Shown piece by piece: positions 53,132-62,484 of a stretch of 64,000 nt of DNA. Where the stretch lies: the NCBI RefSeq assembly GCF_011305995.1, contig NZ_CP049910.1:62001-126000 (forward strand). The letters run 5' to 3'. Numbering within the stretch: the stretch's first letter is position 1; each line of letters begins with the position of its first letter. Made by a program: the position numbers and the translations under genes. Source of the stretch: Diaphorobacter sp. HDW4A. GTDB taxonomy: Bacteria > Pseudomonadota > Gammaproteobacteria > Burkholderiales > Burkholderiaceae_C. The notes below the pieces were generated by a model. The model was not told the DNA's origin. It saw nothing but the letters and a program-made list of their open reading frames with translations, and did not search any database.

Positions 53132-54040
53132 GTGGAAGAATATCCCATCATCGACTTGTCCCACCTGCTGCCGGCGGCCCAGGGCTTGGCCCGTCTCCCG
53201 GCGGACGAACGCATCCATCGCCTTCGCGCCGACCGCTGGATCGGCTATCCGCGAGCAGTCGAGGCGCTGAACCGGCTGGAAACCCTGTATGCGTGGCCAA
53301 ACAAGCAACGCATGCCCAACCTGCTGCTGGTAGGCCCGACCAACAACGGCAAGTCGATGATCGTCGAGAAGTTCCGGCGCACGCATCCGGCCAGAGCCGA
53401 CGCCGACCAGGAGCACATTCCGGTACTGGTCGTGCAGATGCCATCCGAACCGTCGGTAATCCGCTTCTACGTCGCGCTGCTCGCGGCGATGGGTGCGCCA
53501 TTGCGACCGCGCCCACGGCTGCCAGAAATGGAACAACTGGCGCTGGCACTGCTGCGCAAGGTCGGCGTGCGCATGCTGGTGATCGACGAGTTGCACAACG
53601 TCTTGGCCGGTAACAGCGTCAATCGCCGGGAATTCCTCAATCTCCTGCGCTTCCTCGGCAATGAACTGCGCATCCCACTGGTCGGGGTCGGCACGCGCGA
53701 CGCCTACCTGGCCATCCGCTCCGATGACCAGTTGGAAAATCGCTTCGAGCCGATGATGCTGCCGGTATGGGAGGCCAATCACGATTGCTGCTCACTGCTG
53801 GCCAGTTTCGCCGCTTCGCTTCCACTGCGGCGACCCTCGTCGATTGCCACGCTGGACATGGCCCGCTACCTGCTCACACGCAGCGAGGGCACCATAGGCG
53901 AACTGGCGCACTTGCTGATGGCGGCGGCCATCGTCGCCGTGGAGAGCGGAGAGGAAGCGATCAACCACCGCACGCTCAGCATGGCCGACTACACCGGCCC
54001 CAGCGAGCGGCGGCGGCAATTCGAGCGGGAACTGATGTGA
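53132..54040 (+). CDS. tniB: TniB AAA ATPase transposition regulator
   Basis: 302 aa from GTG 53132, following GAGGAG. Walker A is LLLVGPTNNGKSMIVEKF, Walker B is MLVIDELHNVLAG, and RFLGNELRIPLVGVGTRDAYLAI follows as the sensor region. Like MuB and TnsC, TniB selects the target and stimulates TniA. Its stop overlaps the tniQ start (GTGA), showing one polycistronic unit. Confidence 0.94.
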   Translation: MEEYPIIDLSHLLPAAQGLARLPADERIHRLRADRWIGYPRAVEALNRLETLYAWPNKQRMPNLLLVGPTNNGKSMIVEKFRRTHPARADADQEHIPVLVVQMPSEPSVIRFYVALLAAMGAPLRPRPRLPEMEQLALALLRKVGVRMLVIDELHNVLAGNSVNRREFLNLLRFLGNELRIPLVGVGTRDAYLAIRSDDQLENRFEPMMLPVWEANHDCCSLLASFAASLPLRRPSSIATLDMARYLLTRSEGTIGELAHLLMAAAIVAVESGEEAINHRTLSMADYTGPSERRRQFERELM

Positions 54041-55253
54041 AGCCAGCGCCACGCTGGCCACTGCATCCGGCCCCCAGAGAAGGCGAAGCCTTGTCTTCGT
54101 GGCTCAACCGCGTGGCCCTTTGCTATCACATGGAGGTGTCCGAGCTGCTGGAGCACGATCTTGGTCACGCTCAGGTTGATGACCTGGATACCGCGCCACC
54201 ACTGGCGCTGTTGGCGATGCTCTCCCAGCGGAGCGGCATCGAGCCGGACCGGCTGCGTTGCATGAGTTTCGCCGGCTGGGTGCCTTGGCTACTGGACAGC
54301 CTTGATGATCAGATTCCAGACGCATTGGAAACCTATGCGTTCCAGCTCTCGGTGCTGCTGCCGAAACTCCGCCGTAGGACGCGATCCATCACGAGCTGGC
54401 GTGCCTGGCTGCCCAGCCAGCCGATACATCGCGCCTGTCCGCTCTGTCTGAACGACCCGGCAAACCACGCCGTACTGCTTGCATGGAAGCTGCCCCTGAT
54501 GCTGAGCTGCCCGCTGCATGGCTGCTGGCTGGAATCCTATTGGGGCGTGCCTGGGCGGTTTCTCGGCTGGGAGAACGCCGACACTGCGTCGCGCACCGCC
54601 AGCGACGCGATTGCAGTGATGGACCGGCGTACCTGGCAGGCACTGACGACCGGCCATGTGGAACTGCCGCGCCGACGCATCCACGCTGGTTTGTGGTTTC
54701 GACTGCTACGCACGCTGCTCGATGAGCTGAACACCCGCTTTCGGCGTGCGGAACCTACGCGGGGTATCTTCGCCAAGTCTGGCAAGGCTGCGGGCATCTG
54801 CTGCGTGCTGGGCAAAGTCTGTGGCGACCGTATGAAACCCTGAACCCGGCAATACGGTTGCAGATGCTGGAGGCGGCGGCAACGGCAATCAGCTTGATCG
54901 AGGTGAGGGATATCAGCCCGCCAGGCGAGCATGCAAAGCTGTTCTGGTCCGAGCCCCAAACCGGGTTCACCAGTGGTCTGCCGGCGAAAGCGCCGAAGCC
55001 CGAACCCGTCAATCACTGGCAACGGGCGGTCCAAGCTATCAGTGAGGCGATCATTGAAGCGCGGCACGACCCCGAGACGGCACGCTCGCTGTTCGCGTTG
55101 GCTTCCTATGGTCGGCGCGATCCCGCTTCCCTGGAACAGTTGCGCACCACCTTTGCAAAGGAAGGCATCCCCCCGGAATTTTTGTCACATTACGAGCCTA
55201 ATGGGCCCTTTGCATGTCTTAGACAGAATGACGGGTTAAGTGACAACTTTTGA
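54037..55253 (+). pseudogene. tniQ: tniQ with a one-base deletion
   Basis: From GTG 54037 the protein reads as TniQ (WPLHPAPREGEALSSWLNRVA, then CPLCL...CPLHG zinc-binding region) up to ELNT. A base is missing between 54734 and 54735, and the frame then runs into TGA 54841. In the shifted frame PLSACGTYAGYLRQVWQGCG continues to 55253, and restoring one base gives 405 aa, the normal TniQ length. TniQ is needed for transposition in this family, so the element is probably crippled unless complemented or the deletion is a sequencing error. Confidence 0.88.
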
Positions 55254-55313
55254 CGGTTAGAACTTTCCGGCGCATACTGTCACATAATCGAACGTATATG
55301 TGACAGGTATGAC
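55180..55313. promoter_or_regulatory. res: res site of the tni resolution system
   Basis: Subsite I is the inverted repeat TGTCACATA (55278-55286) and TATGTGACA (55297-55305), directly upstream of tniR. Related TGTCACATTA (near 55184) and GTGACAA (near 55240) elements mark further subsites, some inside the end of tniQ. TniR should resolve cointegrates here and repress its own promoter. Confidence 0.8.
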
Positions 55314-55928
55314 ATGCTAATCGGCTACATGCGGGTATCGAAGGCGGATGGCTCCCAGGCCACTGACTTGCAGCGCGACGCGCTGATCGCCGCCGATGTC
55401 GACCCGGCGCATCTTTACGAAGACCAGGCATCCGGCAAGCGCGAGGATCGTCCCGGCTTGGCGAGCTGTTTGAAGGCGTTGCGTTCAGGGGATACCTTGG
55501 TCGTATGGAAGCTCGACCGGCTCGGGCGCGACCTTCGGCACCTGATCAACACCGTGCACGATCTGACTGGGCGTGGCGTCGGTCTCAAGGTGCTGAGCGG
55601 CCACGGTGCGGCCATCGACACGACGACCGCTGCTGGCAAACTGGTCTTCGGCATCTTCGCCGCACTGGCCGAATTCGAGCGCGAGCTGATCGCAGAGCGC
55701 ACAGTAGCGGGCTTGGCCTCGGCGCGGGCGCGCGGTAGGAAAGGTGGTCGGCCTTTCAAGATGACCGCCGCCAAGCTGCGCCTGGCGATGGCGGCAATGG
55801 GGCAGACTGAAACTAAGGTCGGCGACCTGTGCCAAGAGCTCGGCATCACGCGACAGACCTTGTACCGGCATATTTCTCCCAAGGGGGAATTGCGCGCAGA
55901 TGGAATACGACTGCTGTCCAAGATGTAA
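55314..55928 (+). CDS. tniR: TniR serine resolvase
   Basis: 204 aa. The catalytic N-terminal domain starts LIGYMRVSKADGSQ, with nucleophile Ser9, and has KLDRLGRDLRHL. The long helix leads to a C-terminal helix-turn-helix (KVGDLCQELGITRQTLYRHIS). It resolves transposition cointegrates at res. It is intact, unlike tniQ. Confidence 0.95.
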   Translation: MLIGYMRVSKADGSQATDLQRDALIAADVDPAHLYEDQASGKREDRPGLASCLKALRSGDTLVVWKLDRLGRDLRHLINTVHDLTGRGVGLKVLSGHGAAIDTTTAAGKLVFGIFAALAEFERELIAERTVAGLASARARGRKGGRPFKMTAAKLRLAMAAMGQTETKVGDLCQELGITRQTLYRHISPKGELRADGIRLLSKM

Positions 55929-56015
55929 AAGAAAAACTGGCCTCTACATGGTCAGCACGGATTCGAGGATGACGGCGCTCATCGCGGCATCAATTCACCT
56001 ATTCACGCCGTCAAA

Positions 56016-57962
56016 TCAGCTTTTTTGTACTGCCATTTGACGCGATGACCGCGAATTGATCGTAAAAACCACCACAATGATGAATAACACAGCGAATTGC
56101 GCTGAGAGTGTTTGCCACGACGGATAGATGCCCAGCAGATCAATGCGTGGGATCGATATTGGGCTGGTATGCAATAACCCTGCTTCTTGCAGACCTGCGA
56201 TGCCCTTGCCTGCCAAGACCACGGCAAGTATGGCTACCAGCAGTGAGCTGGCAGCGAAGAACTGGCCAATCGGCAGGCGCGCACTGGTGCGCAGCAGCAC
56301 GACTGCCAGCAGGGCCAGGATTCCCATGCCAGTGCCCAAGCCCGCCAGCAGGGGCCAGCCATTTCCTTCTGTCCAGAGCGCTGCGTAGAACAGCACCGTC
56401 TCGAACACCTCACGGTAGACGGCGACGAAGGCCAGCGAAAACAAGAACCATGCCGTGCGCTTGTTGAGCGCCGAAGACAGCTTTTCCTTGAGGTAGACCT
56501 GCCAACGACCGGCAACGCTCTTCTGGTGCATCCACATGCCCACACCCAGCAAGACCACGGCGGCAAAGAGTGACGAAAAGCCTTCCGTTAGCTCCCGGCT
56601 TGCCCCACTGACGCCGACCAAGTAAGTTGCCACTGCCCATGTAATGCCGCCTGCGGCCAGCGCGGATGCCCAGCCTGCATGCACGTAGATCAATACGTCT
56701 TTCCGTTCGGCTTTCTTGAGAAACGCCAGCATGGCAACGACCACCAGCAGGGCTTCCAATCCTTCACGTAGCAAGATGGTTAACGCACCGATGAAGGCCG
56801 CCACGGCATCGTCGTCGGAGGGGGCAAGCACCTTGTCCGCTTCATCCAGCAAGCCGCGCAAATGCAGCTCCGCTGTCTGCACATCGGCAGGCGAACCATT
56901 GGCTATCAATGCCCGGTAGGACACCATCGCGGCTTCGATCTTCTCGAACAGCGGCCGATTGCGAGTGGCCAACGCCGGTTCGACCGGCTCGAAGCCATCG
57001 AGGTAAGCAGACAAGGCTAGCTTGGTCGCACCTGCACGGTCGTCAGCCAGCAATGCCGTCACGCTCTCACTGAGTTTGGCTTTGGCAATCGCGGTGCCCT
57101 TCGGACTGCTGATATTCAGCGCGCTCGGATTGGCGCGCAAATAGGCCGTCAGGGCTCTGGCGGAAGGCTCATCCAGCCTGTCCGCCAAGACATGCTCAGA
57201 TGTTTGCGTCAGCACATCCAGACTGGCGAGCGTCTGGCGAACCTGCGCGTTGGCTTGCCAGAGCTTGGCTCCTTCGTCCTTGTCGCTTTGCGTATAAGGT
57301 AGCGTGCCAACAAAGAACGCCAATGCCCATCGGTCTTCATCCGACAACGCGCCAAAGCCCTGCATAGCGGTGCCCTGGACACCGTTGCTGATAATTTGGT
57401 GTAGCGCGAATAAGCTGCGCTCGCGCGCCCGCATGTGATCGGCCAGCGCGGTCGGCTTGGGGTTGAGGGATGCCGCTAGGGGGCCATCACCGCGCCCTTG
57501 CTGACCGTGACAGGCCGCACACTGGGCCTGAAACAACTGCCCTCCCTTCGCTAAGACCGGCATGGCAGTCGGTGCGACTGGAAACGGGTACGCCTTTTGC
57601 ACCGCACTGGACAGCGCGTGCGCCAGTTTTGCTACGCTGGCCGGATCGGCTTTGGCAGCTACCGCAGCACGCAAAGCGGTCGCTTGTTGCAACAAGCGAC
57701 CCTTGTCGGTCTGGTCAGGTAATTCTCCCAGTTGACGTTCGGCTGTCGCTGAAAATTCCTGCATTTCAGCGTACTCCGACGCTTTCAGGACAGCACCGTT
57801 GGCGACCGCGCCGCCGTAATCGACGGCGACGTAGTCCAGAAGCTGCCAAATCTGTTTGGCTTTGAGTTCGGTGGTGTCGGCTGCGTAGCTTGGCCCGCCA
57901 ATCAACGCGCAAGTCGCCAACAGCAAAGTCATCAGCCAGCGATAGGTTGCTCGGCAAGTCAT
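56016..57962 (-). CDS. pbrT: PbrT lead uptake permease (cytochrome c domain fused to FTR1)
   Basis: 648 aa. A signal peptide ends at SYAADT. A periplasmic domain with a CAACHG heme-c motif follows, then an FTR1-type permease with LREGLEALLVVVAML and VYREVFETVLFY, the two REGLE-like metal-binding motifs, and seven hydrophobic helices. It imports Pb(II) in the pbr system, which sensitises cells unless the export genes are present. It is last in the operon, 18 bp after pbrBC, and 87 bp from tniR. Confidence 0.93.
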   Translation of the reverse strand: MTCRATYRWLMTLLLATCALIGGPSYAADTTELKAKQIWQLLDYVAVDYGGAVANGAVLKASEYAEMQEFSATAERQLGELPDQTDKGRLLQQATALRAAVAAKADPASVAKLAHALSSAVQKAYPFPVAPTAMPVLAKGGQLFQAQCAACHGQQGRGDGPLAASLNPKPTALADHMRARERSLFALHQIISNGVQGTAMQGFGALSDEDRWALAFFVGTLPYTQSDKDEGAKLWQANAQVRQTLASLDVLTQTSEHVLADRLDEPSARALTAYLRANPSALNISSPKGTAIAKAKLSESVTALLADDRAGATKLALSAYLDGFEPVEPALATRNRPLFEKIEAAMVSYRALIANGSPADVQTAELHLRGLLDEADKVLAPSDDDAVAAFIGALTILLREGLEALLVVVAMLAFLKKAERKDVLIYVHAGWASALAAGGITWAVATYLVGVSGASRELTEGFSSLFAAVVLLGVGMWMHQKSVAGRWQVYLKEKLSSALNKRTAWFLFSLAFVAVYREVFETVLFYAALWTEGNGWPLLAGLGTGMGILALLAVVLLRTSARLPIGQFFAASSLLVAILAVVLAGKGIAGLQEAGLLHTSPISIPRIDLLGIYPSWQTLSAQFAVLFIIVVVFTINSRSSRQMAVQKS

Positions 57963-57980
57963 GGAAACTCTCGGATTATA

Positions 57981-59072
57981 TCATTGTGAATGATTATAAT
58001 TCCCATTTGCGCCGGTGTCCACCGCCTTGCCTTGGGTTAGCATCTGCATGATGAGCAAAGCAGCACCCGATGTGATCGCCACATCTGCGAGGTTGAAGGC
58101 GGGCCAGTGCACAAGCTGCCAATGGAAGTCGAGGAAATCGACAACCGATCCACGCAGCACACGATCCGCGACATTGCCGAGCGCACCACCAAGGATCAGG
58201 CTGTAGCCCATCGCTTCGAGACGTGGCCGTTGCTGGCACAGCATGCGCCCCAGCCAAGCAGAAACAGCCAGACCCAGCGTGATGAAAAAGTAACGTTGCC
58301 AGCCACCAGCGTTCGCCAAAAAGCTGAATGCCGCACCCGGATTCAGGACATGAACGAGGTTGAAAAACGGGGTGATTTCGACTTGCTCACCGTAGGCAAA
58401 CGTGCGGATGATGGCGAACTTCGTGAGCTGATCGGTCATGACAGCACTGGCGGCCACGGTGAACCAGACCCAAGCCGATGTGCGGCGGGCCGATTGCCAC
58501 ACAGGGGCGGCCAACGGCAGCAACCACCCGGCGAGTGCCGTGCAGCTCCATCCCAGCGTCCACCCCGCCAACACATCGGCCGGAAAGTGCATTCCGGCCG
58601 CGATGCGCGACCAGCCGACCAATGTGGCGTACAGCATTAAACTGAGACGACCACGGCGGCCCATCAAAGGCCAGAGCGCGCCGACCACCATCGCGGCATA
58701 GGTGGCATGCCCGCTGGGCAGGCTGTAGTGAAGCTCTTTGTCCCCGATGACGCGCGCCAGGTCGCCAAGGACGGCAGGCGGGCGTGGAAAGTCGAACCAT
58801 AGCTTCAAGGCGGTGGCGACCAATAACGCCAGCAAGAAGGCCGCGCTAAAACCAATAAGGCGATGCCGAACGGCCGTACCACGCGCCGGGTTTGTAGCCG
58901 ATTTCGACCACCACCACAGACCCAACAGCATCAGCGGCGCTGTCCAGTAACTTCCCACGAGGCCAAAGAACCATGCCAGTGGTTTCAGCGTGGCGGGCGT
59001 GCCTGTGTTGATGGCTTGAAACAACGCGATGTTCAGGCCACCCCAGTCATAGAGAAAGAGTTTCCAGCTCAT
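57981..59072 (-). CDS. pbrBC: PbrBC: undecaprenyl-PP phosphatase fused to signal peptidase II
   Basis: 363 aa from ATG 59072, overlapping the pbrA stop as ATGA. The N-terminal half is a PAP2 phosphatase (KLWFDFPRPP, HYSLPSGHATYAAM, GWSRIAAGMHFPADVLAG). The C-terminal half is LspA-like (VMTDQLTKFAII, NPGAAFSFLA, GGALGNVADRVLRGSVVDFLDF, with the Asp pair in the last two motifs). PbrB supplies inorganic phosphate to trap exported lead outside the cytoplasm; PbrC was proposed to process a lipoprotein. No pbrD lead-binding gene is present. Confidence 0.93.
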   Translation of the reverse strand: MSWKLFLYDWGGLNIALFQAINTGTPATLKPLAWFFGLVGSYWTAPLMLLGLWWWSKSATNPARGTAVRHRLIGFSAAFLLALLVATALKLWFDFPRPPAVLGDLARVIGDKELHYSLPSGHATYAAMVVGALWPLMGRRGRLSLMLYATLVGWSRIAAGMHFPADVLAGWTLGWSCTALAGWLLPLAAPVWQSARRTSAWVWFTVAASAVMTDQLTKFAIIRTFAYGEQVEITPFFNLVHVLNPGAAFSFLANAGGWQRYFFITLGLAVSAWLGRMLCQQRPRLEAMGYSLILGGALGNVADRVLRGSVVDFLDFHWQLVHWPAFNLADVAITSGAALLIMQMLTQGKAVDTGANGNYNHSQ

Positions 59073-61474
59073 CGGCGCAACAACCTCAAGCCGTTGCCGA
59101 CAACAAGCAAGCTGGCACCCATATCGGCGAACACAGCCATCCACATGGTCGCGTGACCCGTGAAGGTGAGCACCAAAAATACCGCCTTGATGCCAAGGGC
59201 CAGCACAATGTTTTGCATCAGCACCTGTGCTGTCGCACGCGACAGGCGCACGAAGGTCGGAATCTTGCGCAGGTCATCGTCCATCAGGGCCACGTCGGCG
59301 GTTTCAATAGCGGTATCTGTGCCCGCCGCTCCCATTGCAAAGCCAATGTCCGCACGCGCCAAGGCCGGTGCGTCGTTGATGCCATCACCGACCATGCCAA
59401 CCTTGCCGTTTCTGGACAATTGCTCCACTTCGCGCAGTTTGTCGTCGGGCAGTTGGTTGCCTTGCGCGCGGTCAATGCCGGCTTGTGCGGCGATGGCCTG
59501 TGCCGTGTGGGGGTTATCGCCGGTCAACATCACGGTGTTGATGCCCAGAGCATGCAGCTCGGCGATGGCTCTCTTGCTGCTGTCCTTGATGGTGTCCGCA
59601 ACGGCGAATAAGCCATGTACCCCTTTTGCGCCCACCAGCATCACGACGGTCTTGCCTGCGGTTTCCAGCGCTGCGATGCGCTGCTCCAGCTCTGGTGTGC
59701 ACTGCCCCAGCTCTTCCAGCATCCGGTGGTTGCCCAGATGGTAGGTCTCCCCGTCGATTTGGCCTTGCACACCCCGACCGGGCAGCGCGCTGAACTCGGC
59801 CACGTCGAGCAAGGCAACCCCATCCCGCTGCGCAGCCTGCGCCACCGCTTTGGATACCGGATGGTCTGAGCGGGCCGCCAGACTGGCAGCGATGCTGCGG
59901 CTATCCGAGGCGAGTGCATGACCCCATGCGACAAAATCGGTCTGAGCAGGCTTGCCGTGCGTGATTGTGCCGGTCTTGTCCAGAGCCAGCCAGCGCAGCT
60001 TGCGGCCTTCTTCCAGATAGACACCGCCCTTAACGAGAATGCCGTGGCGGGCAGCGGCGGCCAAGCCGCTGACGATGCTGACCGGCGTGGAGATCACCAA
60101 GGCGCATGGGCAGGCAACCACCAGCAGAACCAGTGCACGGTAAATCCAGTCCATCCATGCCGCGCCCATGAAAAGCGGGGGCAGCAGTGCGACGGCGATG
60201 GCTAGGGCGAACACGAGAGGCGTGTACCAACGGGCGAACTGATCGACAAAACGCTGGGTCGGCGCACGGCTACCTTGTGCAGCCTCTACCGCGTGAATGA
60301 TGCGGGCCAAAGTGGAGTTGCTGGCCAAGGAGGAAACGCGGTACTCGAAGGAACCGGATTCGTTGATCGTGCCCGCAAACACCGGATCGCCGGGGGACTT
60401 CTCGACCGGGAGGCTTTCGCCCGTGATCGGGGCTTGGTTGACCGTGGAGCGTCCGTCTAGCACCTCGCCATCGAGCGCGATGCGCTCACCCGGTCTGACC
60501 CGGACTCGGCTGCCAATGGCGATTTGCTTGGCGCTTGCCTCTCGCCAGGTGCCGTCAGGCTGTTGCACCGTGGCCTGCTCCGGGGTCAGGTCGAGCAGTC
60601 CACGGATGGCGTTGCGGGCGCGATCCAATGACTTGGCCTCGATCACCTCGGCCAGCGCGAAGAGCACCATCACCATCGCAGCTTCGGGCCAGTGGCCGAT
60701 GAACATGGCACCTGTGACAGCAATCGACATCAGGGCGTTCATGTTGAGGTTACGGTTCTTGAGCGCGATCCAGCCCTTCTTGTAGGTGGACAGGCCTCCC
60801 GTCAAGACCGCTACAAGCGCCAGAATGACGACCGACCAATGATTGCCGTTGTGGAACCAGTAGACCGCTTCGGCCGCTGATGCGGCGATGAGGGAAATAC
60901 CGAGTGGCCACCAGTTGGTCTGCGTTGTCACAGGGGACGCCGATGGCGACGCGGCCATGGCCTTGTCCTCGACCTGCGCCTCGAATCCGAGCGCTTGTAG
61001 TGCCACAAGCACATCCGGCAGAACCCCGTCAGCATGGCGTACCGACAACGTGCGCTGCATCAGGTTGAAATCGAGACCGGTAACCCCGGCCACGGTGCCG
61101 AGCTTGTTGCGGATCAATGCTTCCTCTGTCGGACAATCCATCTTGGCAATGGACAGCTTGGTTGTCTGCCCAGCCGACGCCTCATCCATGCGCACAGCTT
61201 GCATGCCGATGGCCTTCAGTGCCTGTTCAACGGGAGACAGCGAAGGCAATTCGTGCTGCACGGTCAAGGTACGCTGCATCAGGTTGAACTCAAGACCAAC
61301 CACACCCGCCAGCCCAACCAGCTTGCCTCGGATCAGCGCCTCTTCCGTGGGGCAATCCATGTTCTCGATGCGGTACACCGCTTGAGCCGATCCGGTTGTC
61401 GGCGGGGCTTGTGTCGTGGGTTGCATGATCGGCCCAGCCGAGCAGCCACACGCCTTTGAAGCGCATTCACTCAT
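59069..61474 (-). CDS. pbrA: PbrA P1B-type ATPase, Pb/Cd/Zn exporter
   Basis: 801 aa from ATG 61474 (AAGGAG upstream; the ATG five codons earlier lacks spacing). A Cys-rich start (CASKACGCS) is followed by two metal-binding domains with MDCPTEEALIR in place of CxxC, then the membrane CPC in VVACPCALVIS, phosphorylation site DKTGTITHGK, hinge GDGINDAPAL and final helices. It pumps divalent lead, zinc or cadmium to the periplasm. It is the first gene of pbrA-pbrBC-pbrT, under a MerR-type promoter. Confidence 0.94.
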   Translation of the reverse strand: MSECASKACGCSAGPIMQPTTQAPPTTGSAQAVYRIENMDCPTEEALIRGKLVGLAGVVGLEFNLMQRTLTVQHELPSLSPVEQALKAIGMQAVRMDEASAGQTTKLSIAKMDCPTEEALIRNKLGTVAGVTGLDFNLMQRTLSVRHADGVLPDVLVALQALGFEAQVEDKAMAASPSASPVTTQTNWWPLGISLIAASAAEAVYWFHNGNHWSVVILALVAVLTGGLSTYKKGWIALKNRNLNMNALMSIAVTGAMFIGHWPEAAMVMVLFALAEVIEAKSLDRARNAIRGLLDLTPEQATVQQPDGTWREASAKQIAIGSRVRVRPGERIALDGEVLDGRSTVNQAPITGESLPVEKSPGDPVFAGTINESGSFEYRVSSLASNSTLARIIHAVEAAQGSRAPTQRFVDQFARWYTPLVFALAIAVALLPPLFMGAAWMDWIYRALVLLVVACPCALVISTPVSIVSGLAAAARHGILVKGGVYLEEGRKLRWLALDKTGTITHGKPAQTDFVAWGHALASDSRSIAASLAARSDHPVSKAVAQAAQRDGVALLDVAEFSALPGRGVQGQIDGETYHLGNHRMLEELGQCTPELEQRIAALETAGKTVVMLVGAKGVHGLFAVADTIKDSSKRAIAELHALGINTVMLTGDNPHTAQAIAAQAGIDRAQGNQLPDDKLREVEQLSRNGKVGMVGDGINDAPALARADIGFAMGAAGTDTAIETADVALMDDDLRKIPTFVRLSRATAQVLMQNIVLALGIKAVFLVLTFTGHATMWMAVFADMGASLLVVGNGLRLLRR

Positions 61475-61510
61475 GGATAACTCCTTCAAATCTTCTGTAC
61501 AACCTCCATT

Positions 61511-61537
61511 AAAAACTCTATAGTTACTATAGAGTCA
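61511..61537. promoter_or_regulatory. PbrR operator in the divergent pbrA/pbrR promoter
   Basis: A perfect palindrome ACTCTATAG-TTA-CTATAGAGT lies at 61515-61535. On the minus strand it falls between TTGACT (61537-61532) and a TTTAAT -10, with a long 19-bp spacer. That is the MerR-family design in which metal-bound regulator untwists the promoter. Confidence 0.88.
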
Positions 61538-61559
61538 AGTGATAAATGGAGATTGAGGC

Positions 61560-61979
61560 ATGGAAATCAGAATTGGCGATCTAGCCAAGCGCTCTGGGTG
61601 CGAGGTCGTGACCATCCGCTACTACGAAAAGGAAGGGCTGCTGCCAAAGCCAGCGCGAAGCGGTGGCAACTTTCGGTTGTACAGCGATGTGCACATCGAG
61701 CGTTTGCAGTTCATTCGTCATTGCCGTTCGCTTGACATGACGCTGAGCGAAATCAGGATACTGCTGGGCCTACGAGATAACCCTGCTCAGGACTGCGGCG
61801 ACGTCAATACACTACTGGATGCCCATATTCGTCAGACCGAAGATCGCGTCGAAGCGCTGTTGCAATTGAAGCGGCACTTGCTCTCGCTGCGTGAAAAATG
61901 CTCGGGCGCTCGACGAATAGAGGCATGTGGCATCTTGCAAGGTTTATCAGATTGCAATCATCCGGGATGCAACGCATAG
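61560..61979 (+). CDS. pbrR: PbrR, MerR-family lead-responsive regulator
   Basis: 139 aa. The winged helix (IRIGDLAKRSGCEVVTIRYYEKEGLLP, SGGNFRLYS) is followed by the dimer helix and a Cys-rich end (EKCSG, EACGIL, DCNHPGC). Cys14 and Cys79 match positions reported as needed for lead sensing in PbrR. It binds the palindrome in the intergenic region and activates pbrA when lead is bound. It is divergent from pbrA with 85 bp between starts. Confidence 0.92.
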   Translation: MEIRIGDLAKRSGCEVVTIRYYEKEGLLPKPARSGGNFRLYSDVHIERLQFIRHCRSLDMTLSEIRILLGLRDNPAQDCGDVNTLLDAHIRQTEDRVEALLQLKRHLLSLREKCSGARRIEACGILQGLSDCNHPGCNA

Positions 61980-62082
61980 CATGAGTTGTTTCGCACGCCG
62001 ACATTGGCCTGCGATTTTGGATTCGTGAGCGGCCTGCCTAATTGGCATCGGAGAAGGTCGTGCGGCTGACTTCTGATATTCC

Positions 62083-62107
62083 GTGCAGTCGTCTTCTGAA
62101 AATGACA
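62083..62107 (-). repeat. terminal inverted repeat, pbr side
   Basis: 25 bp ending GAAAATGACA, the exact inverted copy of 51306-51330. Confidence 0.95.
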
Positions 62108-62112
62108 AAAGC
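62108..62112. repeat. target-site duplication AAAGC (right)
   Basis: Second copy of the 5-bp duplication, inside the 5' part of the disrupted membrane-protein gene. Confidence 0.9.
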
Positions 62113-62196
62113 GATTGCAAAACCACAAAGCAATACAATCCAAAAAATTTGCTTAATGATTTTTTCGTGTTCTGCAAGAAATTCCAAGATGAACAT
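62108..62196 (-). pseudogene. 5' part of the small membrane-protein gene cut by the transposon
   Basis: ATG at 62196-62194 with AAAGG upstream. It reads MFILEFLAEHEKIIKQ, then IFWIVLLCGFAIA up to the insertion point. It completes the 51153-51305 fragment to a 78-aa protein with three hydrophobic segments. It follows a small lipoprotein gene by 35 bp on the same strand. Confidence 0.8.
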
Positions 62197-62231
62197 ATGT
62201 ATTGCCTTTGTTTGTCTTTTTTATTGCTTAT

Positions 62232-62426
62232 TTAATCAACCATGCGACTGTTGCCTTCTGCCCAATGTTTGACAGGCAAAGCCAAAGGAATGCCATCGTC
62301 ATCAACCAAAGGTTGTTGTGTTGCGAAGATTTCAGGGTTATGAATTTCCAAAGTTGGTGAGCCTGCACACCCAACAAGAGAAAGAGCCACAAACAAAAGT
62401 CCAAGCTTGTTCAATTTTGTCTCCAT
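62232..62426 (-). CDS. small lipoprotein, 64 aa
   Basis: A short signal peptide LNKLGLLFVALSLVGCAG contains a lipobox LVGC. The mature 45 residues (SPTLEIHNPEIFATQQPLVDDDG...) have no recognised fold. No clear ribosome site is visible. It is the first gene of the original three-gene envelope operon (lipoprotein, membrane protein, lipoprotein) now split by the transposon. It is divergent from the XRE regulator. Confidence 0.65.
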   Translation of the reverse strand: METKLNKLGLLFVALSLVGCAGSPTLEIHNPEIFATQQPLVDDDGIPLALPVKHWAEGNSRMVD

Positions 62427-62484
62427 GAATAGCTATCACACATCGCAACAGCCGTTCACGAATATTACCAAAAAATGGTACTCA

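Larger units (their letters stand above)
51306..62107. mobile_element. Tn5053/Tn402-family lead-resistance transposon, 10.8 kb
   Basis: Identical 25-bp terminal inverted repeats (51306-51330, 62083-62107) start TGTCATTTTCAGAAG, the family end. AAAGC is duplicated on both sides. It contains a tniABQR module at the left and pbrR/pbrA/pbrBC/pbrT at the right. Its GC-rich sequence contrasts sharply with the island it entered. tniQ carries a one-base deletion, so the copy may no longer move without help. No mer genes or integron are present. Confidence 0.95.

Noticed and set aside
62042..62272. 76-codon frame crossing the right transposon end
   Set aside because: It spans the junction of transposon and island, so it arose by chance on insertion.
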